Source: Ovis canadensis
Taxonomy: Eukaryota > Chordata > Mammalia > Artiodactyla > Bovidae
Assembly: GCF_042477335.2 (NCBI RefSeq)
Contig: NC_091255.1
Location: 18,516,501 to 18,580,500, forward strand
Direction of reading: 5' to 3'
Length of the DNA stretch: 64,000 bases
A program made the position numbers and the translations under genes. How positions within the stretch are numbered: position 1 is the stretch's first letter; every line of letters starts with the position of its first letter. This document shows, in pieces, positions 1-9,767 of this stretch. Below the pieces are notes generated by a model. The model made no database searches. It saw only the letters and a program-made list of their open reading frames with translations, and was not told the DNA's origin.

Positions 1-690
1 TGGAGGTTCCTCAAAAAACTAAAAATAGAATTACTATATGATCCAGCATATATCTAGAAAGGATGAAAACTGTATAAAAAAGATTCATACACCAGTGTTC
101 ATAGCAATACTATTTACAATAGCCAAAGCATGGAAGTGACCTAAATTTCCATCAACAGATGAATGGATAAAGATGTCACATATATATATGTATATGTATA
201 CACACATGAATATATATGAATTCATATGAATATATATGAATATATGAAATGGAATGTTATTCAGCCATAAGAAATAATGAAATAATGCCGTTCGCAACAA
301 CATAAATGGACCTAGAGATTATCATACTAAATGAAGTTAGGCAGAGAAAGATCAATATTATATATCACATATATGGAATCTAAAAAAATAATACAAATAA
401 GCTTATTTAGAAAACTGAAGCAGACTTAACAGACATAGAAAACAAACTTACGGTTACCAAAGAAGTAGGGGGGTGAGGGATAAATAAGGAGATTGGAATT
501 AACAGATATACACTACTAGATATACACTATTTAGTAGACAGATATACACTATTTTATAATATAAATAACCAAGGACCTACTGTATAGCGCAGGGAACGAT
601 ATTCAGTATCTTACAGAAACCTCTAATGAAAAGAATCTGAAGTTTTATACCTGAAACTAACACACATTGTAAATCAATTATTGTTTTCAA
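1..690 (+). mobile_element. L1 LINE 3' end
   Basis: Shows the usual order of an artiodactyl L1 3' region: end of ORF2, the motif around 'aatggataaa', a TATG-rich stretch, the 'tatagcgcagggaa' block near 585, and the terminal 'acattgtaaatcaatta' block near 664. It has no intact reading frame and runs off the left edge. Confidence 0.8.
175..245. repeat. TATATG-rich low-complexity tract
   Basis: Alternating TA/TG repeats with two 'gaatatatatgaattcat'-like units inside the L1 3' region. It is likely length-variable. Confidence 0.7.
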
Positions 691-917
691 AAAAAGGAAT
701 CAGTTCCTTTTGCAGGATAGCTTGGTTTCCCTCTTGCCAATCAACTTGTCCTGCTGGGCACTGTGTGGCCTTCTTTGCAGATGAGGCCTGATGCCCCTTT
801 CCTTCTTTGGAGCCTTCACTAGGAGTCCACTCCCAGATCACATTCCTTGGTGATACCGTAAATTGTGAAGGGCAGAGGCAGAAGGCAGAGGCCTTATTTA
901 ACAACTAAGCCCTTTCC

Positions 918-1012
918 TTTTTTTTCTTATTTTGGCTGTGCTGCTTCCCCGACCAGGGATTGCACTCAAGCCTTGGAAGTGGAAGCACCAAATCCTAACC
1001 ATAAGGAACTCC
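918..1012 (-). mobile_element. tRNA-Glu-derived SINE (CHR-like), short copy
   Basis: The reverse complement of the SINE head is recognisable: 'ttggctgtgctgcttccccg', 'gaccagggattgcac' and 'atcctaaccataaggaactc'. The copy lacks the long body. Confidence 0.65.
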
Positions 1013-1162
1013 GTCCTTCCCTTCTTTGTTCAGCTCTAGGTCTTTTTTGTCCCTGTCCCACCCTATAACTACTATCGTGGATTGGTTAATGTGGAAGCAT
1101 GTAAAAATGTAATGAGCAACAAACCCATGTACTGAGCAACAGCATCAAAAATCACAGATGAA

Positions 1163-1442
1163 GGTCTTTCCTGGTGGTGCAGTGGATAGGAATCCACCTG
1201 CCAATGCAGGGAACAATTCAGGTTCAGTCCCTGGTCCAAGAAGATTCCACATGCCAAGGAATCGCTGAAGGGTGCACCACAGCTACTGAGCCCAAGGTCT
1301 AGAGCTAGTGCTCCACGAGAAGAGAAGCCGCCGCAGTGGGAAGCCCGCACACGCAATGAAGAGTAGCCCCCGCCAGCCACACCTCGAGAACACCTGTGCA
1401 AAGCAATGCAGACTCAGCTCAGCCAAAAATAAATAGTTTAAA
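1163..1442 (+). mobile_element. tRNA-Glu-derived SINE (CHR-like), near full length
   Basis: Head 'tttcctggtggtgcagtgga' is followed by a B-box-like 'ggttcagtccctgg', then the repetitive 'agcccgc' body and an A-rich tail. The TSD 'atcacagatga' is present just before (about 1150) and just after (about 1446). Confidence 0.85.
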
Positions 1443-1505
1443 AATATCACAGATGAGACCTTTGCCATATGTTGTGCTCTCCAAAATCCACTTAGTAGAG
1501 GATGG

Positions 1506-1728
1506 TGGTGGTGGTTCAGTTGCTAAGCTGTGTCTGACTCTTTGCAGCCCCTTGAACTGCAGCACACCAGTCTTCTCTGCCCTTCACCGTCTCCTGGAAT
1601 TTGCTCAAACTCATGTCCCGTGAGTCAGCGATGCCCTCTGTTGCCCCCTTCTCCTGCCCTCAGTCTTTCCTAGCATCAGGGTCTTTTTCATTGAGTTGGC
1701 TCTTTGCATCAGGTGGCCAAAGATACAA
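1506..1728 (-). mobile_element. BovB LINE 3' fragment
   Basis: Reverse of the BovB 3' end: 'ggttcagttgctaagctgtg', 'aactgcagcacaccag', 'agcatcagggtctttttc' and 'atcaggtggccaaaga'. It is heavily 5' truncated. Confidence 0.9.
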
Positions 1729-3160
1729 GGTATTTAGTAAAAACTTGTTTTAGACGTGGAATAACTTTCCCCACTCCTATTAGTTAGGTTTTGCATTTGA
1801 CTGTGGGTAAGAGAAATCTGACTATAGTGGCTTAAGCAAATGGAGGCTTATTTTTCTTTTCTGCGTATTGCCTTGGGGAATAGGCAGTGGATACAGGGTA
1901 TAGCAGATTCCCCACCTCTCTTCCAACCTTAATACCTGGCTTTTATCCCTACCATGCAGAACGTCTACACTTCCTAAAGCCTCTTGTCTACATTGTAAGC
2001 AAGATAAGAAGGGGAAAGATCAAAAAGATATCCTAGCTAAACTGCCCTTCATCTCTTAAAACAGGTGATATCCAGGAACTTTGATTATATCAGAGAAGTT
2101 GGAAAAAGTGAGTTTTAGAATCTGGCCACATTGCTGCCTTGCATAAAATCTGGGTTCTGATAGTGAGGAAGGAGAGCTATGCTGGCCACAAGAACATAAT
2201 TCATGTTATAATTGGGACTTCTTGTTTTTTTCATAGCTGGCTCACCCTAGAAGCCCAACTCAAACTCTGCCGGTTTCTACAAGCAGCTTTGATGAACAAA
2301 ACTGATGCCCCCTCTGCCTGACTCCCAGCAATGATCCATTAAATGTACAGATAAAATGACCCCAATCCTTTTGAAGTATAATATGTATAAATAATTATAT
2401 TAATATATAATTCATTTGAAGAATTAAAATATGTATGGAGCCCATGCATACTGTAATGAAAAGTGGGTATTAGAATACTTTCTAGTTTACAAGATTATTC
2501 ACAGGACAGATGGAAAAATGTAATTCCCAAAGTAATGTTTATCCTGGAATTACTCAATTTAAGTTAGGAAGGTTATTCCAATTTAACTAGATAACTCTAA
2601 TTTGTGGTCTATAGGTACAGTTATGACATTAAAATAACCTGGTACCCATTCACCTTGGGTATTCTCAGGAAATTAAAAAGCAAAATATTTCATCCTGTAA
2701 AGCTCATGCATTCATTAAGTGCTACTTAACCCAGAAAGACCCCCTAGATTTTATTTCTGTTCCCTATAAGCAATTAAGTAAGATCATCTCCCATCCAAAC
2801 CTAACTATTCCAAAAGGATTTGAAGCGAAAGGTCCAACGTAACCTTAAAAATTAGAATTTCATTTCTAGTATCATAGGTATGTAACAATATCAGGCCTAC
2901 TGAAGTCTGGGATATTCCTTACTTTGATATCTGCTATCCACATTCATACAGCTAAACATAGACTTCATGAAGACCTCTGCATGAACCTTGGGTTTTCTAC
3001 AGGGCACCACCAGGGATTCTCTGAGGTCCATAGCAGATTCACTGTGAGGCCTGATTCTCTGTCCTCAAGCGCCTGTCGATTCAATAACAGTAATTCTACA
3101 CAATCACAGGATTTTACTTTTTCCTGCCAATTCAGGGTTGCCAGACTTAGCAAATATAAA
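1729..3160. other. Intergenic sequence, nothing recognised
   Basis: AT-rich DNA. Open frames are short and show no family resemblance. No splice-flanked exon or RNA gene is evident. Confidence 0.5.
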
Positions 3161-3380
3161 TACATGCCTGCTAAGTCACTTCAGTCGTGTCCAGCTTTTT
3201 GCGACCCAATGGACATAGCCCACCAGACTCCTATGTCCATAGGATGCTCCAGGCAAAAATACTAGAGTAAGTTGCCGTGCCCTCCTCCAGGGGATCTTCC
3301 CAACCCAGGGGTTCAACCTGCATCTCCTGTCTTCTGCATTGGCAGGCAGTTCTTTACCACTCAAGCCACTTTAGAAGCCC
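3161..3380 (-). mobile_element. Bov-tA SINE
   Basis: BovA body 'aagtcacttcagtcgtgtcc' is followed by the reversed tRNA head 'ttggcaggcagttctttacc'. Confidence 0.9.
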
Positions 3381-3504
3381 ATAAATACATGACACCCCCA
3401 TCAAATCTGAATTTCAGATAAACAACAAATAACTTAAGCATATATATGACCCATTAAACAATGAGTAATTTTTTAAGTATAACAATGTCCTAAATATTGC
3501 CATG

Positions 3505-3708
3505 GGCTTCCCTTGTAGTTCAGTCGGTAAAGAATCTGCCCGTAATGCAGGAGACCCAGGTTCAATCCCTGGGTCGGGACGATCCCCTGGAGAAGACAAT
3601 GGCAACCCACTCCAGTATTCTTGCCTGGAGAATCCCATGGACAGAGGAAGCTGGGGGGCTACAGTCCAAGGGGTTGCAAGAGTCAGACACATCTTGGCGA
3701 CTAAACCA
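3505..3708 (+). mobile_element. Bov-tA SINE
   Basis: tRNA-Glu head 'gcttcccttgtagttcagtc' with B-box 'ggttcaatccctgg', then the body 'caacccactccagtattctt'. It lies about 125 bp from an opposite copy, so the two form an inverted pair. Confidence 0.92.
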
Positions 3709-4799
3709 CTTCTATATATTTATACTTAAAAAAATACATCATTGTTTTTCTGAATTTCAAATTTATCTGAACATCCTATGTTTTATCTGGCAACCCTACC
3801 AGTCAGTCTCCTACAAGGTTGCCAATATCTGGGAGCCCCCGGTTTTGTCAGACATGTCTTCTTAGCAGTAGGCACTACTGTAGCTTCAGCCAAGATCCCT
3901 GTCACTAATGTGCTAAATATCACAAAAGAAGAGAGAGGAACTCTCATTAGGGTGAGTGAGACTCTGAAGGCACAGCATTAGCTCTGATGCTGATAACTTC
4001 CACTGCAGTTCCCAAATACGGATAGTGGCACCTCACAGAGGGGAATCAAGGAGTGTCAGTTTTACACTGAACTTTCTAACCCGACAGGAAGCAGTTACAT
4101 AGATGATGTCCCTGAAATATTCCCTGATTAGGCTAAAAAGATATTTTATTAATTTCACCAAAATGCCTATATTCCCTCAGATAAATGTAACTTTGAGATA
4201 CCAAATAGAGGGTTGTGAAAAGTCACCAGGCAGGAAAGCAGATATGGAAACAGTGTTTAGTTTTGATGAGACCCACATTTACATTTATGGATGAAAATTA
4301 AGCAGATACTGAAGTTAAGAAATACATCTGTTTCTAATAAAAACTTTTAAACCTGTTACTATGTTTATATTAAGTAAAATAAAGGGAATGATCACTGAGA
4401 AGAAATCAGGTGAGTTATTTGTAACAATATTCTATGGGACATCTAATAATGTTTATAATATTAAACCATTGGGTACTGTATCAATTTAAATGATTTTATC
4501 ATTCTTGTGAGATAAAGGTTCATTTTTTTGAAAAGCTATAGGAATCCTATGGTTAAATATTTGTAAAGCTGCTATTACTATCGTATCAGTATTAAAATGT
4601 GTTCTATCTTGTATCTTTTACTAATTTTTATGACAGGTTTCTCAAATTGTACCCATTTGAGAATCCAATAACTGCTATGGCTTCATTAAATTGTTGCTGA
4701 TCATATGTTTCCACTGTTTATTTTGAGACTGAATGTCAACCAGAGAATATGAACAATCATGGTGCATCCAGTTTTTGAATAAAGAACAATACAAAACTT
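3709..4799. other. Intergenic sequence, nothing recognised
   Basis: AT-rich; no conserved protein, RNA gene or young repeat recognised. If the 3' end of the next upstream gene (PRR11 in human) reaches the window, I cannot identify it here. Confidence 0.45.
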
Positions 4800-4965
4800 T
4801 GGTCTTTCTCTTTAACATTTTTCACTAGAAATATAACATACAGGGAAGTACATAAAACATAAATAGACACAATATCAAACACTCATGGGACCACCAAGAA
4901 AGGGACATTTAAGTGTCTAGAAGTTCCGCCTGTTTCCATCCCTTATGTTAATACCTTTCCTCAAG
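4800..4965 (-). mobile_element. Old L1 (L1M-type) 3' UTR fragment
   Basis: Degenerate match to the reversed 3' UTR of old mammalian L1: 'agtacataaaacataaatag', then a 'tccatcccttatg' stretch. The same element probably resumes near 5490 beyond two SINEs. Confidence 0.4.
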
Positions 4966-4977
4966 AAGTTACTACTC

Positions 4978-5269
4978 GACTTCCCTGGTGGTACAGTGGA
5001 TGAGAATCCTCTTCCCAATGCAGGCTACACAGATTCCATCCCTGGAATCCCGTGTGCTGCAGAGCAACTTAGCCTGGGTGCCACAGCTACTCAACCCATT
5101 CGCTGCAACTTCTGAAGCCCGCGCATCTAGAGCCTGTGCTCCACAATAAGAGAAGCCTGGGCACAGCAATGAAGACCTAGTGCACCCAAAAATGTTCTTT
5201 AATTAAAACAAACAAACAAAAAAAAACCCAAAGGCTTAAGCCAAAAATGGGTTCTCTTAAAAAAAAGAA
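4978..5269 (+). mobile_element. tRNA-Glu-derived SINE (CHR-like)
   Basis: Head 'gacttccctggtggtacagt', repetitive body and an A-rich tail. Flanked by the TSD 'aagttactactc' (4966-4977) and 'aagtaactactc' (5270-5281), one mismatch in twelve. Confidence 0.9.
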
Positions 5270-5339
5270 AAGTAACTACTCATCTATTTGCTTTTGCCCT
5301 CTAAATATGCTGGGCCTAAATATGCATCCCTAAATGCAA

Positions 5340-5481
5340 TGATTTATTTATTTAATTTTTTTCTTTAAATTTGGCTGTGCCACAAGGCAAGTGGGATCTT
5401 ACTTCCTTGACCAGGGGTGGAACCTGTGCCCTCTGCAGTGGAAATGCAGAGTCTCAAACCACTGGACCACCAGGGAAGTCC
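5340..5481 (-). mobile_element. tRNA-Glu-derived SINE, short copy
   Basis: Poly(T)-side tail, 'ttggctgtgccacaaggc', 'ccttgaccaggggtggaacc' and the head end 'ccactggaccaccagggaag'. Confidence 0.85.
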
Positions 5482-5489
5482 CCATGTGT

Positions 5490-5660
5490 GCCACATTGAA
5501 CATTCTTGAACATGTACATTTATGCAAGAGTGACTTGAATGTGTATGTCTAGGAGTGGAACTGCTAGGTGGTAAAGCATGCCTGTTTTCTAGATACTGCC
5601 AAACTAGTATTCCAAGTGGTTGTACAAATCAATGGTCCCTTCAGCAAAGTATGAGAGTTG
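5490..5660 (-). mobile_element. Old L1M-type fragment
   Basis: Contains the reversed L1 3' UTR phrase 'taggagtggaactgctaggt' followed by 'actgccaaactagtattcca'. Diverged. Confidence 0.5.
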
Positions 5661-6100
5661 TAACTCCTTCTAGGGAGTCTTTTCAACTTAGTTTTTTAAC
5701 ATTTTGTTTACTTGGGAAATTATACAAATGATGTGGTTAATATATACTATTTTTTTATGGATTTGTAAGTCAAAGAATTGTTAATATTATAGCAGGAAAG
5801 TCACATACTAAACATAGCAAATAATGTACATGATGAGGATCACAACATAATTTATGTAGATAAATATGTACAATTTCTTATTTTAGTTGGCTTTTAGAAA
5901 TGGGAGAGAATCTGGACATATAGAAGTAGAGAAGGAAACAAGTGAAAAACCAAATAGACAAAATTTTTTAAAGCCCACTTCCAGTCCTTTCTAAATTCTT
6001 GTTAGCAAATAAGTATTGCTTGAGAAGAATTTCCCGAAGCCCAATATAGCTTAATATATCAAAAATAGCAGCACCAGGACCAAGGGCTTTGAGAATTCTT
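5661..6100. other. Intergenic sequence, nothing recognised
   Basis: AT-rich; no coding, RNA or young repeat signal seen. Confidence 0.45.
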
Positions 6101-6104
6101 TTCC

Positions 6105-6240
6105 CCCAGTTTTCTTGAGATATAATTGACATATGACCTTATATTAGCTTAAGGTATACAACATAATGGTTTGATGTATGTATCTATTGCAAACTGATTT
6201 CTACAATAAATTTAGTTAACATCAGTCACCTCCTATAGTT
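6105..6240 (-). mobile_element. Old L1M-type 3' fragment
   Basis: Carries 'cttgagatataattgacata' and 'ggtatacaacataatggttt', hallmark phrases of reversed old L1 3' UTRs. Confidence 0.55.
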
Positions 6241-6319
6241 ACAGGCTTTTTTCTTGTCAAGAGAACTTTTAAGATTAGAAAGAAAAATTCGAAAATAGAG
6301 ATGTAAAAATAAGAATATA

Positions 6320-6945
6320 AAAAAAATAAATAATATATTCACCCAAAAACCTGCATACAAATGTTTACAGGAGCTTAATTCATAATTCCAACACTTGCAA
6401 GCAATTAAGATGTCTTTCAGTAGGTGAATGGATAAACTGTGGTCCATCCAGATAATGCAATATTCAGCACTAAAAAGAAATGAGCTAGCAAATCATGAAA
6501 GACATAGAATAAACTTAGATGCATATTACTAAGTGGAGGAAGCCAATATGAAAAGGCTACACACTGTATGATTCCAGCTATGACATTCTGGGAAAGACAA
6601 AACTATGGAGACAGTAAAGATCAGGGGTTTGGGGCAAGAGGGGGATGAACAGGTGGAGCACATAGGATTTTTAGGGCACTGAAACTTCTATAAGACGCTT
6701 AAATGGCAGAAACACAACCTACATTTGTCCAAACCCAGAAGGTACAACACCAAGAATAAACCCTAATGTATGGATCTGGGGGTGATAATGATCTGTCAAA
6801 GTAGGTTCAGATATTGTAATAAATGTACCACTCTGGAGCCTGGTGTTGATAGTAAAAAAGATATGCCTGTGTAGAGGGTATATGGAAGCTCTCTATGCTC
6901 AATTTTGTTATAACCCTTAAACTGCTTTAAAATTTTTTGCTATAA
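6320..6945 (+). mobile_element. Old L1 (L1M/ME-type) 3' UTR
   Basis: Ordered phrases include 'gtgaatggataaactgtggt', 'acattctgggaaagacaaaa', 'catttgtccaaacccagaag' and 'gtaccactctggagcctggt'. This is a long, diverged 3' UTR ending near the 'ctgctttaaaa' block. Confidence 0.7.
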
Positions 6946-6946
6946 C

Positions 6947-7333
6947 ACTCAGTTCAGTTCAGTTCAGTCGCTCATTGTCTGACTCATTGTGCGACCCCAT
7001 GAATTGCAGCACACCAGGCCTCCCTGTCCATCACCAGCTCCCAGAGTTCACTCAAACTCATGTCCATCGAGTCAGTGATGCCATCCAGCCATCTCATACT
7101 CTGTCATCCCCTTCTCCTCCTGCCCCCAATCCCTCCCAGCATCAGAGTCTTTTCCAATGAGTCAACTCTTCCCATGAGGTGGCCAAAGTACTGGAGTTTC
7201 AAGTTTAGCATCATTCCTTCCAAAGAACACCCAGGACTGATCTCCTTTAGAATGGACTGGTTGGATCTCCTTGCAGTCCAAGGGACTCTCAAGAGTCTTC
7301 CCCAACACCACAGTTCAAAAGCATCAATTCTAA
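6947..7333 (-). mobile_element. BovB LINE 3' fragment
   Basis: Begins with the 3'-terminal 'cagttcagttcagttcagtc' repeat and runs through 'aggtggccaaagtactggag' to 'acagttcaaaagcatcaatt'. Confidence 0.95.
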
Positions 7334-7499
7334 AAGTCAATAAATCCCAACAAGTTTTAAACATTTTGGTGTATAATCCTCTGAGCCTAAGAATTTTTTG
7401 TTGTACCTCACAAATCTTTCAAAATCACTGGCTTTCTTTTTCCACTGATATAAGTCAAGAAAGAAATCTGTTCACCTTGCTTAGAAAGATGTTTTTAAG

Positions 7500-7613
7500 G
7501 TGGTGCTTCTCAAACTATACTGTGTACAAATTATTAGATTTAGTTGAAATGCATGTTCTGATTAGTAGATCTGGGGTGGGACCTAAGAGTCTGTATTTCT
7601 AACAAGTTTTTTC
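7500..7613 (+). mobile_element. MER5A-like hAT MITE fragment
   Basis: Retains 'tggtgcttctcaaactatac', 'tagatctggggtgggaccta' and 'tgtatttctaacaagttttt', matching the MER5-type non-autonomous hAT layout. Confidence 0.6.
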
Positions 7614-7632
7614 TTTAGTCTACACTTTGCTG

Positions 7633-7800
7633 GACTTCCCAGGTGGAGCAGTGGTTCGATCCCAGGTCGGGAAGATCTCCTAGAGTAGGAAATGGTAACT
7701 CACTCCAGTATTCTTGCCTGGAAAATTCCATGGACAGAAGAACCTGGTGGGCTATGATCCATGGGTTGCAGAGTCAGACCCAGTTGAACATGCATGCACT
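7633..7800 (+). mobile_element. Bov-tA SINE with deleted head
   Basis: The tRNA head is shortened: 'cttcccaggtggagcagtgg' runs directly into 'ttcgatcccaggtcgggaag'. The BovA body follows. Confidence 0.85.
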
Positions 7801-8044
7801 CTCTCTACTGGCACTACACCTTGCACAACAAGGTTCTAGAGCTTAAAGAAAAATATTCTTATTTGTCTACTTTTGATAGAGCCATTTGACACTGTGGAAT
7901 TTTTGTATTTTGTGAACTACAAATTTAACTGCTTTCAAAATGCTCAACACTGCTAATTATTAAAGAAATGCAAATCAAAACTACAATGAGGTATCACCTC
8001 ACACTAGTCAGAATGGCCATCATCAAAAAGTGTACAAATAATAG

Positions 8045-8160
8045 AGACTTCCCTGGCAGTCAAATGGTTAAGACTCTGAGCTTCCACTACAGGGGATGCA
8101 GGTTCGATCCCTGGTCAGGGAACTAAGATTCCACATGCTGTGTGGCCAAAAATAAAAATA
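8045..8160 (+). mobile_element. tRNA-Glu-derived SINE inside L1
   Basis: Head 'gacttccctggcagtcaaat', B-box 'ggttcgatccctggtcaggg', A-rich end. The L1 coding remnant continues on both sides. Confidence 0.85.
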
Positions 8161-8885
8161 AAAAAACTAGAGTGTGTAGGGAATACTTCTACACTATTGG
8201 TAGACATGAAAATTGGTGCCGCTACTATTGAAAATCAGTATGGCAGTTTCTTTAAAAAGTAAAAATATTTCCAAGGGGGAAGAAGGAAGGGTGGGTGGGG
8301 ATTTAAAAAAAAAAAACTCCCAGCAATCTCAATTCTAGGCACATATCCAGAAAAAGATGGAAACTCTAATTCAAAACTAATTCAAACAGTTACATGTACC
8401 CCCAATTACACTATTTGCAATTATCAAGACATGCAAGCAACCTAATAGTCCATCAATAGAGAAATGGATAAAAAAGATGAGGTGTGTGTGTATATATACA
8501 CATACATAAAATGGACTATTACTTGGCTGCAAAAAAGAATGGAATATTGCCATTTGCAGTAACATGGATAGATCTAGAGATTATCATACTGAGTGAAGTA
8601 AGCCAGACAGAAAAAGACAAACATTAACACTTATATGTTGAATCTAAAAAATAATACAAATGACCTTATTTATAAAACAGAAACAGACTCCTCACAGACA
8701 CAGAGAACAAACTATGGTTACCAAAGGTGATGTGGGGGGCGGGAGGGAATAAATTAGGAATATGGGATTAACAGATACACACTACTATATGTAAAGTAGA
8801 TAAACAAGGATTTACTGTATAGCACAGAGAACTATATTCAATATCTTGTAATAAACTATAATGGAAAAGAATCAGAAAAAATATG

Positions 8886-9090
8886 CAGAAGTGAAACAAG
8901 TCGCTCAGTCCTTTCCGACTCTTTGCGACCCCATGGACTGTAGCTCGCCAGGCTCCTGCGTCCATGGGATTTTCCAGGCAAGAGTACCGGAGTGGGTTGC
9001 CATTTCCTTCCCCAGAGGATCTTCAATGGATCAAACTCGGGTCTCTCGCATAATAGGTAGACGCTTTACCATCTGAGCCACCAGGGAAGC
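8886..9090 (-). mobile_element. Bov-tA SINE with unusually long target duplication
   Basis: BovA body then reversed tRNA head ending 'tgagccaccagggaagc'. The flanks 8856-8885 and 9090-9119 match at 29 of 30 positions. Confidence 0.9.
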
Positions 9091-9198
9091 TATAATGAAA
9101 AAGAATCAGAAAAAATATGTAAACTGAATCATTTTGCGGTAAACCTGTAACTAATGCAACATTGGAAATCAACTATACTTCAATAAAAATAAAATAAA

Positions 9199-9640
9199 AC
9201 CACTACTGGTAGTGAAAAAAAAAAGTTTGAGGTGAGTAGTGGTATGTCAAAGAAAATATGATGTAGAAAACGATTAAGAGATTAAATATGGTAAGAACAA
9301 TTAAACTGTTGTATATGCTTTATAAATATTTCACCATAAATCTAGCATAGTATGAATATAATTCCCTTTCAAAACCACTGCTTCTGCCTTTACATTACAT
9401 GTAATTATTGTCGGTTTGGAATTGTCACAATCACAACTCTCTTCACTAAGGTGTTTTACAACTTCTAACATTTAACTCATTAAACATTTTGTCTATCAAG
9501 CAGAACAAACAAAAAACCCTAATTGCTTACAAGTGTTTTTCTGACATTTCAATTCCTAGGGTCTCCGATTAAGGAAAATCTTAAATCAGCAGTGATGTAC
9601 GACTAGATAAAACCTTGGTGAAAAACTAGGACAGGAGAAG
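9199..9640. other. Sequence upstream of SMG8, nothing recognised
   Basis: AT-rich DNA between an L1 tail and the SMG8 promoter. No repeat family or exon recognised. Confidence 0.4.
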
Positions 9641-9767
9641 CAAGAGGTGGAACCTAAAGTGAGAGGAAAGCAGGGACTGAAGACGCGGAGGAGGGATTTC
9701 ACCATTGGACGAGAGCCGGTTGCGTTTACTGGACGGACCGGAAGAACTCGCGAGTTACCTCAGCACC
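9641..9767 (+). promoter_or_regulatory. SMG8 proximal promoter / 5' UTR
   Basis: The base composition turns GC-richer just upstream of the SMG8 start. Visible motifs are an inverted CCAAT (ATTGG, 9704-9708), an ETS-type ACCGGAAGA (9737-9745) and a perfect palindrome ACTCGCGAGT (9746-9755). No TATA box is seen, as expected for a housekeeping promoter. The transcription start cannot be placed from sequence, so the motifs may lie in the 5' UTR. Motif function is inferred. Confidence 0.55.

Larger units (their letters stand above)
7950..9198 (+). mobile_element. L1 LINE 3' end with two nested SINEs
   Basis: ORF2 C-terminal coding remnant ('aagaaatgcaaatcaaaact', 'gaggtatcacctcacactag') passes into the 3' UTR and a terminal 'caataaaaataaaataaaac' tail. 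SINEs interrupt it at 8045-8160 and 8886-9090. Confidence 0.85.

Noticed and set aside
1746-4800. Possible 3' UTR of the upstream neighbour (PRR11 in human)
   Set aside because: Synteny makes it conceivable, but I could not recognise any coding or UTR sequence here.
9705-9767. 21-residue N-terminal extension of SMG8 in the open frame
   Set aside because: The upstream start is TTG, not ATG, and the ATG at 9768 has a strong Kozak context and gives the conserved protein start.
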